Below are positions 1 through 10,712 of a DNA stretch of 64,000 nt, piece after piece. Under the pieces are notes generated by a model, which was given only the letters and a program-made list of their open reading frames with translations, had not been told where the DNA came from and searched no databases. The position numbers and the translations under genes are program-made. Source of the DNA: Uloborus plumipes (Eukaryota > Arthropoda > Arachnida > Araneae > Uloboridae); contig JAXGGA010004753.1 of the NCBI GenBank assembly GCA_038373865.1, positions 20,833 to 84,832 of the forward strand, given 5' to 3'. Position 1 is the first letter of the stretch. Each line of letters opens with the position of its first letter.

Positions 1-200
1 ATTCCTAAATCAAGTTTTGTTTTCCCAAAAAAATTTTAATGTTCCAAAGTAACTATGTAACTCATTTCACGCTAAAATGAAGGGGAGCCTTCAATTAAAA
101 ATTCATTGTAGATCATTGTGATTGTCGAACAAAACCTGATATGGCAAGTCTGTCAATATCTCATTTAAGTGTTTAAAATCGATGGCAAAATTTCATACAC

Positions 201-475
201 AATTAAAGGGCTTGGAGGATGAAGGGGCTATGTTACGTTTGAAAAAATAAACGCTCTGGACAATGGTAAGCAATGGATACAGGTAAACAAATGTATTTGG
301 TACATCAAACAGTAGATGTCATTTGACCAATTTCATGCCCACACTAACCTATAACGACAAAATAAGAAAACTAAAGAGCTGCGTCAACTGCAACACTAAA
401 ACTTTGAACTTTAATGACTCGCAATTTCTGTCTTGTCACATAACGCCCTTCATCTATCTCCCAAGCCCTTCAATT
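201..475 (+). mobile_element. MITE family A, copy 1
   Basis: A 275-bp repeat bounded by inverted ends. It begins AATTAAAGGGCTTGG, and its right end read in reverse is AATTGAAGGGCTTGG. A second copy lies at 12399-12662 and aligns along its whole length. The short TIR, small size and lack of coding potential fit a non-autonomous DNA transposon. The superfamily is not resolved because no clean target duplication is visible here. Confidence 0.7.
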
Positions 476-502
476 CTAAAAAGTAGAAAATAATTATTTA
501 AA

Positions 503-1008
503 TAAAAAACGTATTAAATTTATCATGTTTTTAAGATGGATAAAAAATTCTAAAAAGATTTCTCTAAGTCTCAGATAAATTTAAAACCCCCATAGAGATT
601 CAGAACTTCTAACAAATTGTCCGATAATTTGTGATTTGAAATTTTTAACAGCTGATATTCTTGTATGATCAAAAAGAAAAAACACATGGAGTGCAAGTTC
701 TACAAAACCATAAGAGGTGTAAAGAGTTGCAGTCAGTGAGAAAACTTACATCTGTCAAGATTATTTGCAGTGCAATTGTCAATAAATTTTAATTTTACTA
801 TTAACTTTTGTTCGCGTCCCCAGGTTATTCTTTTTAATCATACAAGTATTTTGACAGCTATAAAAAACTTCCAATCAAAAATTTTCTGGACAATTAGTCA
901 GAAGTTCTGAATGTCTATGGGGGTTTTAATTTTACGTGAGTCTTTGAGAAATTAGTTTTTCATTTTTGGTCTGTTTAAAAAGTATGGTAAATTTAAAACC
1001 TTTTTTAT
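503..1008. repeat. Foldback element with ~190-bp imperfect arms
   Basis: The left arm (about 503-690) and right arm (about 815-1008) are imperfect reverse complements. Shared blocks include AAAACCCCCATAGA at 583 against TCTATGGGGGTTTT at 913, and TTCTTGTATGATC at 658 against ATCATACAAG near 837. The spacer is about 125 bp. The arrangement fits a foldback or long-TIR DNA element. No protein is encoded. Confidence 0.65.
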
Positions 1009-1807
1009 GAAACTAATTATTTTTCACAACAGCCTTGTAGTTAAGCGACCAACAGTAAATATTGAAAACATAACGAATTCCGATCTCCAAACAGTGCTAA
1101 TACAAAATGTTACGCATTTTACTCCAACGATAGTAACTAAAAATAGCCGTTTGGGAAACGGAATCATTTTGAACACGCAGACATACAAAATGAGGAAAAA
1201 TGACAGAAAAATCGCAATTAGGAATACCTGGAGGGAGTGTTAATCTCTTAGCCCCGCTAATTAGAGCAGAACGGAATTCTTGTTCGGGAGAAGTTTTTGA
1301 CTGATTTTTCTCGTTGTTGTTTACCTTAAAAGAAAGCACAATTCAAGAAATTCCTAATTCATTGAGTTTTTATTTTAAATCAGTAGATTCCAGTCAGTGG
1401 GGCGCGGCTCCGTAGGTAGATAAATAATAATTGTAAGAGGAGCACGCATGTACTAACAACATATAATTTTGTTATACACACACAAAATAATAATAATAAA
1501 ATAAGAAAAGAAAAACAAATCGTGTCAGAAAAATAATAATGAGCTAAACGAAACCTCTGTGGAATTCAAATTTGAGTAACCACGCTAAAAACATAGACAT
1601 TTTCTCAGTTCTCTCAAGGCGGTGTTGTTGTGTGCTGAGCTTTTTGCACAAATGAAGAGGCACCGCACCATTGTAGCTTTGAAAAGCTATTTGCTGTATT
1701 TTCGTGACAATTTGTGCTTTATTTACGTTGGTTTTCATTTTAATCATTTTCGCGATGACACCACAGTTTGAAAAAAATGAGCCGAACGCAAGCAGATCTA
1801 TCTCAAA
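1009..1807. other. No gene seen; AT-rich intronic sequence
   Basis: Only short spurious frames, no splice-bounded exon with recognisable protein, and a short AAT-rich stretch near 1485-1500. Nothing here supports a feature. Confidence 0.5.
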
Positions 1808-2013
1808 AATATTGTATTAATATTCAACAAATATTGTATTAATATTCAACAAATATTGTATTAATACTCAACAAATATTGTATTAATATTCAACAAATAT
1901 TGTATTAATACTCAACAAATATTTTATTAATATTCAACAAATATTGTATTAATATTCAACAAATATTGTATTAATATTCAAGAAATATTGTATTAATATT
2001 CAACAAATATTGT
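1808..2013. repeat. 22-bp minisatellite, about 9 copies
   Basis: The unit AATATTGTATTAATATTCAA plus two bases repeats head to tail about 9.4 times. Scattered differences include ACTC for ATTC in units near 1866 and 1910, and AAGA for AACA near 1980. The array has no spacers, so it is an ordinary minisatellite and not a CRISPR array. Confidence 0.9.
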
Positions 2014-2239
2014 ACACATGTAAGAGCGTTAGAAACACTTTCTTCGTATGGCGGAGGTATTTAGTTGGATTCCTACCGGTTGTTATTTCCTCTTTCTTTT
2101 AACGTAAATTCTTCTTGTGATATCTAGTTTGCAAATTAAAAAAATGTACTGTGTGTTGCCTTACTAGACGACCGCTCTGTGATGCAATGGTACCCCTCAT
2201 TCCCAAAGCTGTGAGGCACGACAACAACAATAAAAACTG

Positions 2240-2450
2240 ATGATGTATTGTCTAAAAAATTTTTGCGAGACCTCCGTCGAATCTACGCACGCGCCAAGTC
2301 TCTTCTGACTCTCTCGAAATAGGGGGGAAATGCAACGAGGAAGTTGAACTGAAAGGCATTGGGAAGTGCGCATCCTAAACCTATCTCCCCTTTTTCAAAT
2401 GGAAGCGTTCGTGGCTGCTAGGTGCACAATACGCAAACAGACAGTATTTT
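2240..2450 (+). repeat. Inverted repeat pair, left member
   Basis: About 210 bp, GC-richer than its surroundings, matching the reverse complement of 3645-3870 over almost its full length. Matching landmarks are GACCTCCGTCG, CTCGAAATAGGGGGGAAATG, GGGAAGTGCGCATCCTAAAC, CTTTTTCAAATGGAAGC and CGCAAACAGACAGTATTT. It could be a long TIR of a 1.6-kb element or one of two independent insertions of the same family. The family was not recognised. Confidence 0.7.
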
Positions 2451-3644
2451 AATTTTTCTACAATTTTGTAGAAAATAACAAGTTGTTAAATGTAGTAAAT
2501 TTAGCGGTACTCACATTAAATTATAATTAATGAGTGCATATGTTTTAGCGCATAAAAACTATTTTATATAAAAATTTGGCTTTTTTTTATCCATCAAATA
2601 AATTATAACTTCAGGATAGCATTCACGCGAAATTAAATTATTATGAAAATAAAAGACAGATAAGACTGTTTTAAATATTTCACTCAGTAGCTGGCTTTGC
2701 GAAGGTGAGGTCTCCATTTCAAACTCAAGAATTTGGCATACAAAACTACGTTAAACATTTACAAAACACAGAATATACACAAACAAAAACATATACAAAA
2801 CAAAAAATACAAGAAAAAAGGTAGTTATTTATGGTTATTAAAGTGTCTGTTTTGTTTAAAACAAGTGTTTCTTAATCTTTTTAGGCTTGCGAAATGGTTA
2901 AATTTATAAAAGCATTTCGTTAATCTTTTTTTTATCATTATTGTTATTAATTACAAAATACCTTTAGTTGGTAAAAAACCTCTATTACCATTTAATTACA
3001 ACATTATTTAACTGTAAAAATATATAACTACAGAAATTTGTAAAAAATAATCACAAAACCAAGTCTAGTTTTCTAAACCATATTGAAAGGGGGATGTAAC
3101 AAGTGACAAATGTGAGCACATTGCTGCGCTGCCAATCTTCAAAAGACAAAATCATGGATTTTTCTCGTGTCCTTTGCCACAGATATTGATGCATTAAATA
3201 TTGGAACAGGATCTGGGACAACTTCAGCTTCAAGTGGGCATAAAAACAAACGGCATTTGGCTGTCGCGTATCTATGGTAACGGGAAAAGAGAGCGCCGTA
3301 GTGACGGGCAGCTACTGTTCAGTGGCGAGACGAGGCTTAATGCCTTTGAATAACTAACTATCCAGTGATTTGTATTTCAAGCCTCGGCCCACGAAAAAAA
3401 AAGCAAATGAAAAGCTTTCTTTAAAGGATATAACGTTAATTTATTTTAATTCGGTCTGAATTTCTTGGAAGCGGAGATATAACTATGGTTTTTAAAAAGC
3501 GTGGAAATGCTCCTTGACATTTTTCGGGACATTAAATTCTTTTTTTTTTTTTCTTTTTTTGGACAAGTGAAATGCAAAGAAACAGTGAAGACCATTAAAA
3601 TGATACATTTCAAATAAATAAATGCATAAATAAATGAATAAATA
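2451..3644. other. Interior between inverted repeats; no gene seen
   Basis: AT-rich sequence enclosed by the inverted pair. If the pair is a TIR, this would be the element's interior, but no transposase motif is visible on either strand. Confidence 0.4.
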
Positions 3645-3870
3645 AATACTGTCTGTTTGCGTTTTGTGCGCCTGGCAGCCACGGATGCTTCCATTTGAAA
3701 AAGGGGAGATAAGTTTAGGATGCGCACTTCCCGATGCCTTCAGTTTCTGCTCGCTTGCTACTTCCTCATATCATTTCCCCCCTATTTCGAGACAGTCTGA
3801 AGAGACTTGTCGCGTGCGCAGATACGACGGAGGTTTCGCGAAAAAATGTTAGACAGTAGGTCATTATTAT
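3645..3870 (-). repeat. Inverted repeat pair, right member
   Basis: Reverse-complement partner of 2240-2450. Short frames that read through it (for example 3664-3852 plus) have no recognisable protein and are not kept as genes. Confidence 0.7.
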
Positions 3871-4338
3871 TGAGCAATAACAAAGTGCTATTTATAATAA
3901 ATCGCAATTTGTCATTGCTATTTATTTCATTTTGGACCTCAGATATCGTGTAGTTTCTTCTTCAGATTGGCCCCGGAATCAATTAAACGGTGTCCCGGTA
4001 CGCCAATTCCTCGGACGTCCATCGGTCCCTGCTCTTTCAGGTAGTGGTGCCCATGACCTGCACCCACACACATGGAAACACTCATACACATGACCGCCTA
4101 CACACACAAACCTGTCGCAGTTCGTCATAGCGAAAAACATAAGTTGAATTCAAAACATCAAAATTCAAATTTATTATTATTTTTATTATTATCATTACTA
4201 CTTTCTTACAAACTTTCTAAACATGACATGGAAGATGCCACAGAGAAAAGAAAAGTGCGATTTTTTTTTTTTAAATCATTTTTAAGGTCTAGAATGTCTG
4301 ACTTTTATGTTTTAAATATGACAGATATTCAAATGTAA
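3871..4338. other. No gene seen
   Basis: Contains a short CA-rich patch (4066-4110). No element ends or coding signal recognised. Confidence 0.4.
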
Positions 4339-4340
4339 TA

Positions 4341-4515
4341 CTGTCGGCCCCGATTAAACGAATACTGTCGGTTCCAAGAAATATTATTCGATTGAACGGG
4401 GTAATCGATTAAGCGGGGATCTTTAACATTACGTCTATGACATCGGTTCCGAGATATTTTATTCGTATAAGCGGGGTATTCGTTTATCCGTTACCCGATT
4501 AAGCGGAGACGACAG
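4341..4515. mobile_element. Pogo/Tc1-mariner-type MITE
   Basis: 175 bp flanked by TA (4339-4340 and 4516-4517). The ends are CTGTCGGCCCCGATTAAACG and, reversed, CTGTCGTCTCCGCTTAATCG. Internal copies of the GATTAAGCGGGG motif make it partly self-similar. TA target duplication with this TIR style is characteristic of Tc1/mariner-pogo elements. Confidence 0.75.
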
Positions 4516-4517
4516 TA

Positions 4518-7294
4518 CTTTAAAAATTACACTTGATTCCTCCGCCCCCTTTCCTCGATGATAAATTTGTATTCGAAATACAAAACATGAAAATACCCTT
4601 GAGAAAGTATTGGGGTTTATTTCTAATTTTACACATCAAAGTTATTAAAACAATTTTCAGACGGTGTTTCTATTTTTCGTCAGAAACCGGAACGATGAAT
4701 CATGTCTTTCGGTATAAGGAAGGTACGGCATGGTAACAGAAAATAGTTTAGCGAAATAATATGTAAGATTGTATTTTTTTCACCAGTCCTACAGTCGGCG
4801 TTGAGAAAGCCTTTTTAAAGTCTATTTTGTCAAGAATTAAAATTTTGGGAAAAGAGTGACTGTAAATTCAGCTTCGTTACAAAAGTAGTATTACTGTAAG
4901 AAAACTTTCTGTAAGAATTTTTGTCTAAGTATCAGATTTTCGAAGAAATTATGAAGACATTATTCCAATGGTTGACTATCTTGCGATTGCTTTTTCATTT
5001 ACTAATTTTTCATGTTTCTAGAAAAAAACGTCGGCACCATGCTAAAATTTCGAATGTGAAAATTGGCACTTTTCAGGAGAGCCAAAACACTGAATATAAT
5101 TTTTTCCCACCCGACGCGTTTAGTTATTTTCAAGTTTTGAATTTTTATAGATATTTTTAAGCGTAAAACTATCGTTCGAAGGAATAATTTTAATTTTAAT
5201 TGTTTGTAAAATTATCAATAATAATTGTTTAAAAATATTCGCTACTTTACCAAAATGGACATTTTTTGTCGAAAGTCACTGAATTGAAGGTAAAGTAACG
5301 CATGTGAAATTTTAGAGAATATTCTATAGTTTGCAATGAAGTTTCATGGCATTCATTTTCGATACTTTACATCTGGGATACAAAATTGCTGTAAAACATA
5401 ATAATTATAGATGAAAATATTAAAAAAACGCTTTGTTTTAGTAAGAAAAACTTTTATTGGACACAAGATAAGGCAATAAATCCTTAAAAATATAATATTT
5501 TTATTTGTTTAACCGTGTAAATTGTTGAATATAGCATAACTTAATCGGGCAAAGCTGTGATATCGTAAAAATGACATTGCCTTACGACCATCTAATAGAT
5601 TCATCATTTTACCAGTAGGTAGCCCTTTTTTAGTACTAAGGAAAACCATCGAACTTGCAAAACTCGATTTTTCACATTCGTTATTTTAGCCTGGTGCCGA
5701 GGATATGTTTAATAGTTATTTTTAAGGCAAAATGAAATAAACTTAAAAATACTAATATTACTGTAAAAAGTTGAATAAATAATCAAGGTTGCTGAATTGA
5801 GATCTCCGTAAAAATCAAAGTCTCTGTGTAAGTTGTTTTAGATCATTAATTACTTTAGAAAATTACTAAAATAATACTACAAAGTACTCAGGCAAAAAGG
5901 ATAGAGTGTGGCTCGCTTATATAGTTTCTCAAAACTAGGAGATTATTTTTTTTTAACTGAAGCTATAAATGACGTTGCTAAAAAACACATTGGTTTTAAA
6001 AAAGGATAGATGTGAAAACTTAATTTTATCACACAGCTCCCATTTCAAGGAGGAATCGAAAATAAAACACTTTTAAGAGCATCCCGTTTTTCTATGTTTT
6101 ATCTCATCATTCAGTTCATAAATATTAACTCTTGCGTATTATCACGCAAGATTGCTTTAAGGTTCTAAAATCGACACTATATGAATTTAGAAATTAACTC
6201 AAGAATGTTTAAAATTGTTAATTTTGATGAAAGAATAACTTTTATTCAAATTTATTAGATCTGGAAGATTCTAAAAGTGACAGAATCGAAAAAACTGAAA
6301 AAAAAATGAGCTAATGGGTTTTATTGAAAACAAATGAATTTTTTTAAAAGGCTGCATAAATGACGGCTATTATAATATCAAAGAAAAACAAGTAAATAAA
6401 AAGTAAATTCTTGAACGAAAAAAAAAATATATTCAGAAATCAAGTCTGTGCAGGCTGATGTAAAGTTTAATTTGTATAAAATTTAATCCATATCAATTTC
6501 TAAAATGACTGTTGAATAAAAGCACGAACAAATATGGGTACTTTTTTTCTCAGCAACTAAAGATAAGTCCTTTGATATTAACTGAACTGTTATCAAAAGG
6601 TATGTACATTGAATATTGAAAATAGTATTAATAAAATAATAGTAAAATAATAAAATAGTAGTAAAATAGTAATAATATTAGTAATACCAATAAAAACATT
6701 GATAAACAATAATATAACAACAGCAATATTAACAATAATAATAATTATAGTCACGATGATGATGAATAAATAAATAAAATAAAAGACTAAGAAAAGAGGA
6801 AAACCATTTGAGTAACATCTTTCAGAAAAATAAAATGAAGAATACAGCACTGTACAAAATAATTAATAGTTTGAATTAGAAATTGATCGAATCACTTGAA
6901 CGGTCTCCTAGTAAAAGTAAATGAACGTAAGTACTTTAATTTGGAAGGATTTGTTTTTGTAAAAATTTCGCCGATATGAATATTCACAAACGTTTGCCTC
7001 TGGCTAGTGTCTTTCCAACAAATCACTTCATCTGCATAATTTCAATTAATATCAAATTTTGAAAATATTATGCAATCAGGATTACAGTTATAAATGCTCC
7101 AAAATGCCCGGAAAACATAACAGCGGAAGGTTTCAAGGAATGTTATTATATGCAATTTATTTAATTATTATAATATTTTAATGGTCAAAGTAACTGCAAG
7201 ATAAATTCATTGTCGATAACCTTTGCCCTTTAACCTCCTTTGCAGATGAAATTAACATTTAGCCCACTATTTTTATGGCTTCGTAAAAAAAGTA
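4518..7294. other. No gene seen; 2.8 kb AT-rich sequence
   Basis: AT-rich throughout, with AT and ATA low complexity near 6600-6780. I saw no element termini, RNA gene or protein-coding exon on either strand. Confidence 0.5.

Positions 7295-7386
<92 letters not shown>
7295..7386. repeat. (TAA)n microsatellite
   Basis: About 30 AAT units, followed by an imperfect extension to about 7425. Poly-Tyr or poly-Leu frames on the minus strand here are artefacts of the repeat. Confidence 0.97.
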
Positions 7387-7389
<3 letters not shown>

Positions 7390-8166
7390 GTAATAATGAT
7401 AATAATAGTAACAATAATAATAATAAACCGAAGGAGCTTCACATTGTTCTTCTGAAACAATCACAGCTTTCTGACAGTTGGAATGGAGTGCCAAAATTAT
7501 TATGAACAGATCTCCATACTCTTCAGACATTCATTCATTTAAGTAGTATGATGCATCAAGATCAACAACTCAAAAGTTTCTTTGTTTCCTTTTTTTTTTC
7601 TTACAAAATCAGTGAAGCGGTTATTGGGAAAATAAACCTAATGGAAACTAGAATATCTATAGAAATACGAAAATCAAATTCTCATTACACAGCGTCGTAG
7701 AAGATAAACAAATAAATAAATGTGAATCCAATAAAAGGGCCATTGACACAAGAACAACGCATCAATGATACCTCTGACAGAAATTCGAAGGTACTGTCCG
7801 TCCGTGAACGCCGCGCCTTTCACTCGCAAACAGTTTCACTTAAAAAAGGGTAGATGGGTTGTAGGTGATAACTTTCCGAAGTTTTCAACTAAAAACTTGC
7901 ATTCGCTATATCCTTTTGACATATTCAACTAAACTATGTATTTGAAATTAGCAGAGTTCCACGTTGTTTGGTAAGGCTCAAAATGCTTATTTTTCTTCCC
8001 CTTATTGTTATCTTACCTAATAGCCTGAGGCATCGTAAATGCGCAGAAGATTTTACTTTCGAAGATCAGACAGTAGCTAACCTTTGGACGTAAAGAATAA
8101 CGCTGTAACGAACAAAAAACTGCAAAACGTTTTTTCCCTCGCGTTATGGAGTTACGAGGAACTCCT
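7387..8166. other. No gene seen
   Basis: Apart from degenerate AAT repeats up to 7425 and a poly-T tract near 7590, nothing recognisable. Confidence 0.4.
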
Positions 8167-8170
8167 TTAA

Positions 8171-8693
8171 ACCCTTTATGCCCCGACGGGACTCAGAAGT
8201 CCCGCTTATATTAATTTAGTATTATTAATCCTATATGGCTGGAAATGGAATCATGCTGAAACGTATAAGTACCACTCAAGGGCGGATACAAGGGAGGGGC
8301 GATGGGGGCGATCGCCCCTTCCTTGAGGGACTCTTCTCCAACAGTTTTTAAATTTTGAAGTTCAAAAAATGCAATTTTAGTTGACCTTTAATGATATTAT
8401 GGGAAATAATAGGGATTCAGGGCTCTGCTCTGGAAATTTTTCGAAATTGAAGAACAAAATATTTGAAAAAACACGTGTTATTAAGGATGTATGGTGAAAA
8501 AAAAAGGGCAAGTAAAAAAAAATATCAATCGCCTCTCCCTTGGAACATTTCTGGATCCGCTCTTGGTACTACTCCTTGTACTTCCCTGAGAAACCGACAG
8601 ATGGTACCTACAATCGGAAACAGTTTTCTCGGGGGCCCTAAGGCGACCCTACTGATTTTTAAAATTTGCTAAATTAATTTGGGACATAAAGGG
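8171..8693 (+). mobile_element. piggyBac-type MITE B, copy 1, carrying a hAT MITE
   Basis: Bounded by TTAA on both sides (8167-8170, 8694-8697). The terminal inverted repeat is ACCCTTTATGCC on the left and GGGACATAAAGGG on the right. The same family appears reversed at 26855-28563. Without the inserted hAT MITE (8277-8565) the element is about 225 bp. The TTAA target and CCC/GGG ends are the signature of piggyBac transposition. Confidence 0.8.
8277..8565 (+). mobile_element. hAT-type MITE C inserted in MITE B
   Basis: 289 bp with ends CAAGGGCGGATACAAGG and, reversed, CAAGAGCGGATCCAG. The 8-bp target duplication is GTACCACT (8269-8276) and GTACTACT (8566-8573). The MITE B copy at 26855-28563 keeps the uninterrupted site GTACCACTCC, which is a natural empty site. 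Full-length sister copy at 62930-63219. Confidence 0.85.
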
Positions 8694-8697
8694 TTAA

Positions 8698-9416
8698 AGG
8701 TAAAAAGTTGGGACCTTTATTTTGAAAGCATAACTTTTCTCGGATTACCAACTTCACAACATCAATAACAATTTAACCTTTTAAGTACCAATGGGATATA
8801 TATGTCGCAATCGTCATTCCTTCGTATGACTCAACTACATTATTGATAAAAAGAAAAGAATGACAATTTTGTGTCATTCCGCCACTCGTTACGCGACTAG
8901 AAACATGCTTGAAAGTAATTACATTTTTGAAAACGTATTTAAAATCGTTTTCTTATGCGTGTTTCTTTAGTTACTGGATTGGCGTAAAAATGCGTAGATC
9001 AAACTTCCCAGAACTCCATGTGTGCTTGTAAAAGGTCAATTAATAAGGGTGAGGCATACGTGCTCAAACATTAAACTGTTAGTGGGATATGTACAAGATG
9101 CAATTTGTGGATCAAAACCCGTCTAAAAAATCTAAACACTTTTTTTTTCGAATCCTCATAGTAAACGGTAGCATTTTAATTGTCTTCTTATTTCTCTCTT
9201 TCTTTTTCTTTTTATTATTGTTGTAACTCTAAGTAAAAATGGGATCCAGGTTCAATTTTATGTGTATTGCACTGCTATATAGTCCACGCCCTCATCTAAG
9301 CTTTTGTAAAAGCAACAATGTCCTGTTTAGAATGAGTGGCATGAGTAATCCCAACACAGTTTCGAGTTATTGAATCCCTTTTTAACATCTGCAGAAAAGC
9401 CAGAACGACATATATT
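8698..9416. other. No gene seen
   Basis: A TTAACCTTTTAAGTACC block at 8772 resembles another piggyBac-type end, but no matching right end was found. No coding signal. Confidence 0.35.
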
Positions 9417-9420
9417 TTAA

Positions 9421-9658
9421 CCCTTTTATTACCAATAAATTTCTATTTTTATATAGATTTTTTGATAGAAAAATATCTAGGAGTCTAGAAGGATTCAGTG
9501 GGACGTGTGTACCATTGTTATAACTAACCATTTTGTGTGACACATTTATCCCAGTGGTATTGGGAAATCTACTGAAAATGTAATAAAAAGATAAGTCACT
9601 TTTAATTAAATTTGAATTATTCCCGCTGCACATATACGTTCCGGTAGTGCCGAAAGGG
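9421..9658. mobile_element. piggyBac-type MITE
   Basis: 238 bp between TTAA sites at 9417-9420 and 9659-9662, beginning CCCTTTTATTACC and ending GTGCCGAAAGGG. Non-coding. Its right TTAA was later used as the insertion site of the hAT MITE that follows. Confidence 0.75.
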
Positions 9659-9665
9659 TTAAGAG

Positions 9666-9856
9666 CAGTAGCGTACATAGCCTAAGGTGCGCTCCCCAGC
9701 AAGATTTGTAAGTGCGCCCCCCACCCCCCTATTAAAATGTAAAAAATATTTTCCCCGTGTAACCTTTAGTGCTATTTTTCTGGATCGGGCGCCCTCAAAC
9801 CTCTTGCGCCCCCCCCCCGCGCCGCGGGGGTTGCGGGGGCGCTATGTACGCCACTG
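9666..9856. mobile_element. hAT-type MITE with perfect 8-bp TSD
   Basis: 191 bp with ends CAGTAGCGTACATAGC and, reversed, CAGTGGCGTACATAGC. The target duplication GTTAAGAG is identical on both sides (9658-9665 and 9857-9864). The interior is rich in C and G runs. CAGTGGCGTA-type ends and an 8-bp duplication are typical of hAT elements. Confidence 0.88.
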
Positions 9857-10117
9857 GTTAAGAGAATTATTTGTATTTAAACATTGGTATTTTTTTACTA
9901 TGCACCAAGTTTTATAAAAAAAATTTCTAACAATCTGTTTTAAAGTAACTTTAACTGACTAACACCACTGTTCGCATGTATTTTCGATAGGTTTATTGAA
10001 AGAATGGCAAATGCATGCAAGGACTGTTATGAATGAATGATGCACCCCGTAGCAGAAAATTATGGCTGCTGGTCCAACCAGAGACCTGGACACTGACTTA
10101 TGCCAAACCCATTCTCA

Positions 10118-10602
10118 ATTGAATGGGGGAGTTTCCGAAATTTCAGAAGCATTTTTTTTTCTGAAAGAGCATGCTTCAAAACATAGGAATTGACCAATTT
10201 TTTAATTTTTTGACACAGTTACATATTTTTTATGAATTATTTCAACCGGTGCGCAGATGCTATTCCGAAAAAAAAACATCTGCGCATGACGTCAGTGGTG
10301 CACGTAAGCGCGAAATCTAATTGGTTGTAGTGAGATGACGAAGGTCATGACGTCACCGATTTCTGCGATTGGACAACTCAAGGCAAGCAAAATGGTGTTA
10401 GTTTTCGAGCTGTTAGGTGCATCACTGACGTCACAAAAACCACGCCCCGTTTTCAAGGTAGGGTATTTAAAAAAATTAATAAAAAATAAACTGTTGGGAA
10501 AATTGAAGTATTTTCCGGTCCCATGTTATTTTTTTATATCATTCTATCAATTTCAGTAACAAAAAGTAGTACTTTTGACTGAAGGATACTCCCCCATTGC
10601 AG
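10118..10602. mobile_element. TIR element with three CRE-like sites
   Basis: Left end near CAATTGAATGGGGGAGTTTCC; the right end reversed reads CTGCAATGGGGGAGTATCC, giving a CAATGGGGGAGT terminal inverted repeat. Inside are three TGACGTCA-type octamers (about 10285, 10348, 10424) and a TGCGCAGATG hairpin (10251-10288). A 74-codon plus frame at 10335-10559 has no recognisable domain. Superfamily unknown. Confidence 0.6.
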
Positions 10603-10684
10603 TGTCGGTTAGTAAATAAACTTCGTGCGCTCTTCGAGTTCTATTCGTTTCAGTATTTTCTATTTTATTCAGTTTTAGTATTTA

Positions 10685-10712
10685 CTAGATTTACCCGGCA
10701 CAGCTTCGCATG
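10685..10712 (-). mobile_element. Helitron 3' end (minus strand), partial element
   Basis: Read on the minus strand, a GTGCCGGGTAAAT hairpin region is followed by CTAG and then host T (plus-strand A at 10684), the standard Helitron terminus. The stem is degenerate. The matching 5' TC end to the right (towards 11400) could not be located, so only the end is annotated. Confidence 0.5.

Noticed and set aside
1808..2013. Regular direct repeats that might be read as a CRISPR array
   Set aside because: Units are contiguous with no unique spacers, AT-rich, and the setting is eukaryotic.
7230..7530. Minus-strand frames rich in Tyr or Leu
   Set aside because: They translate the (TAA)n microsatellite; not genes.
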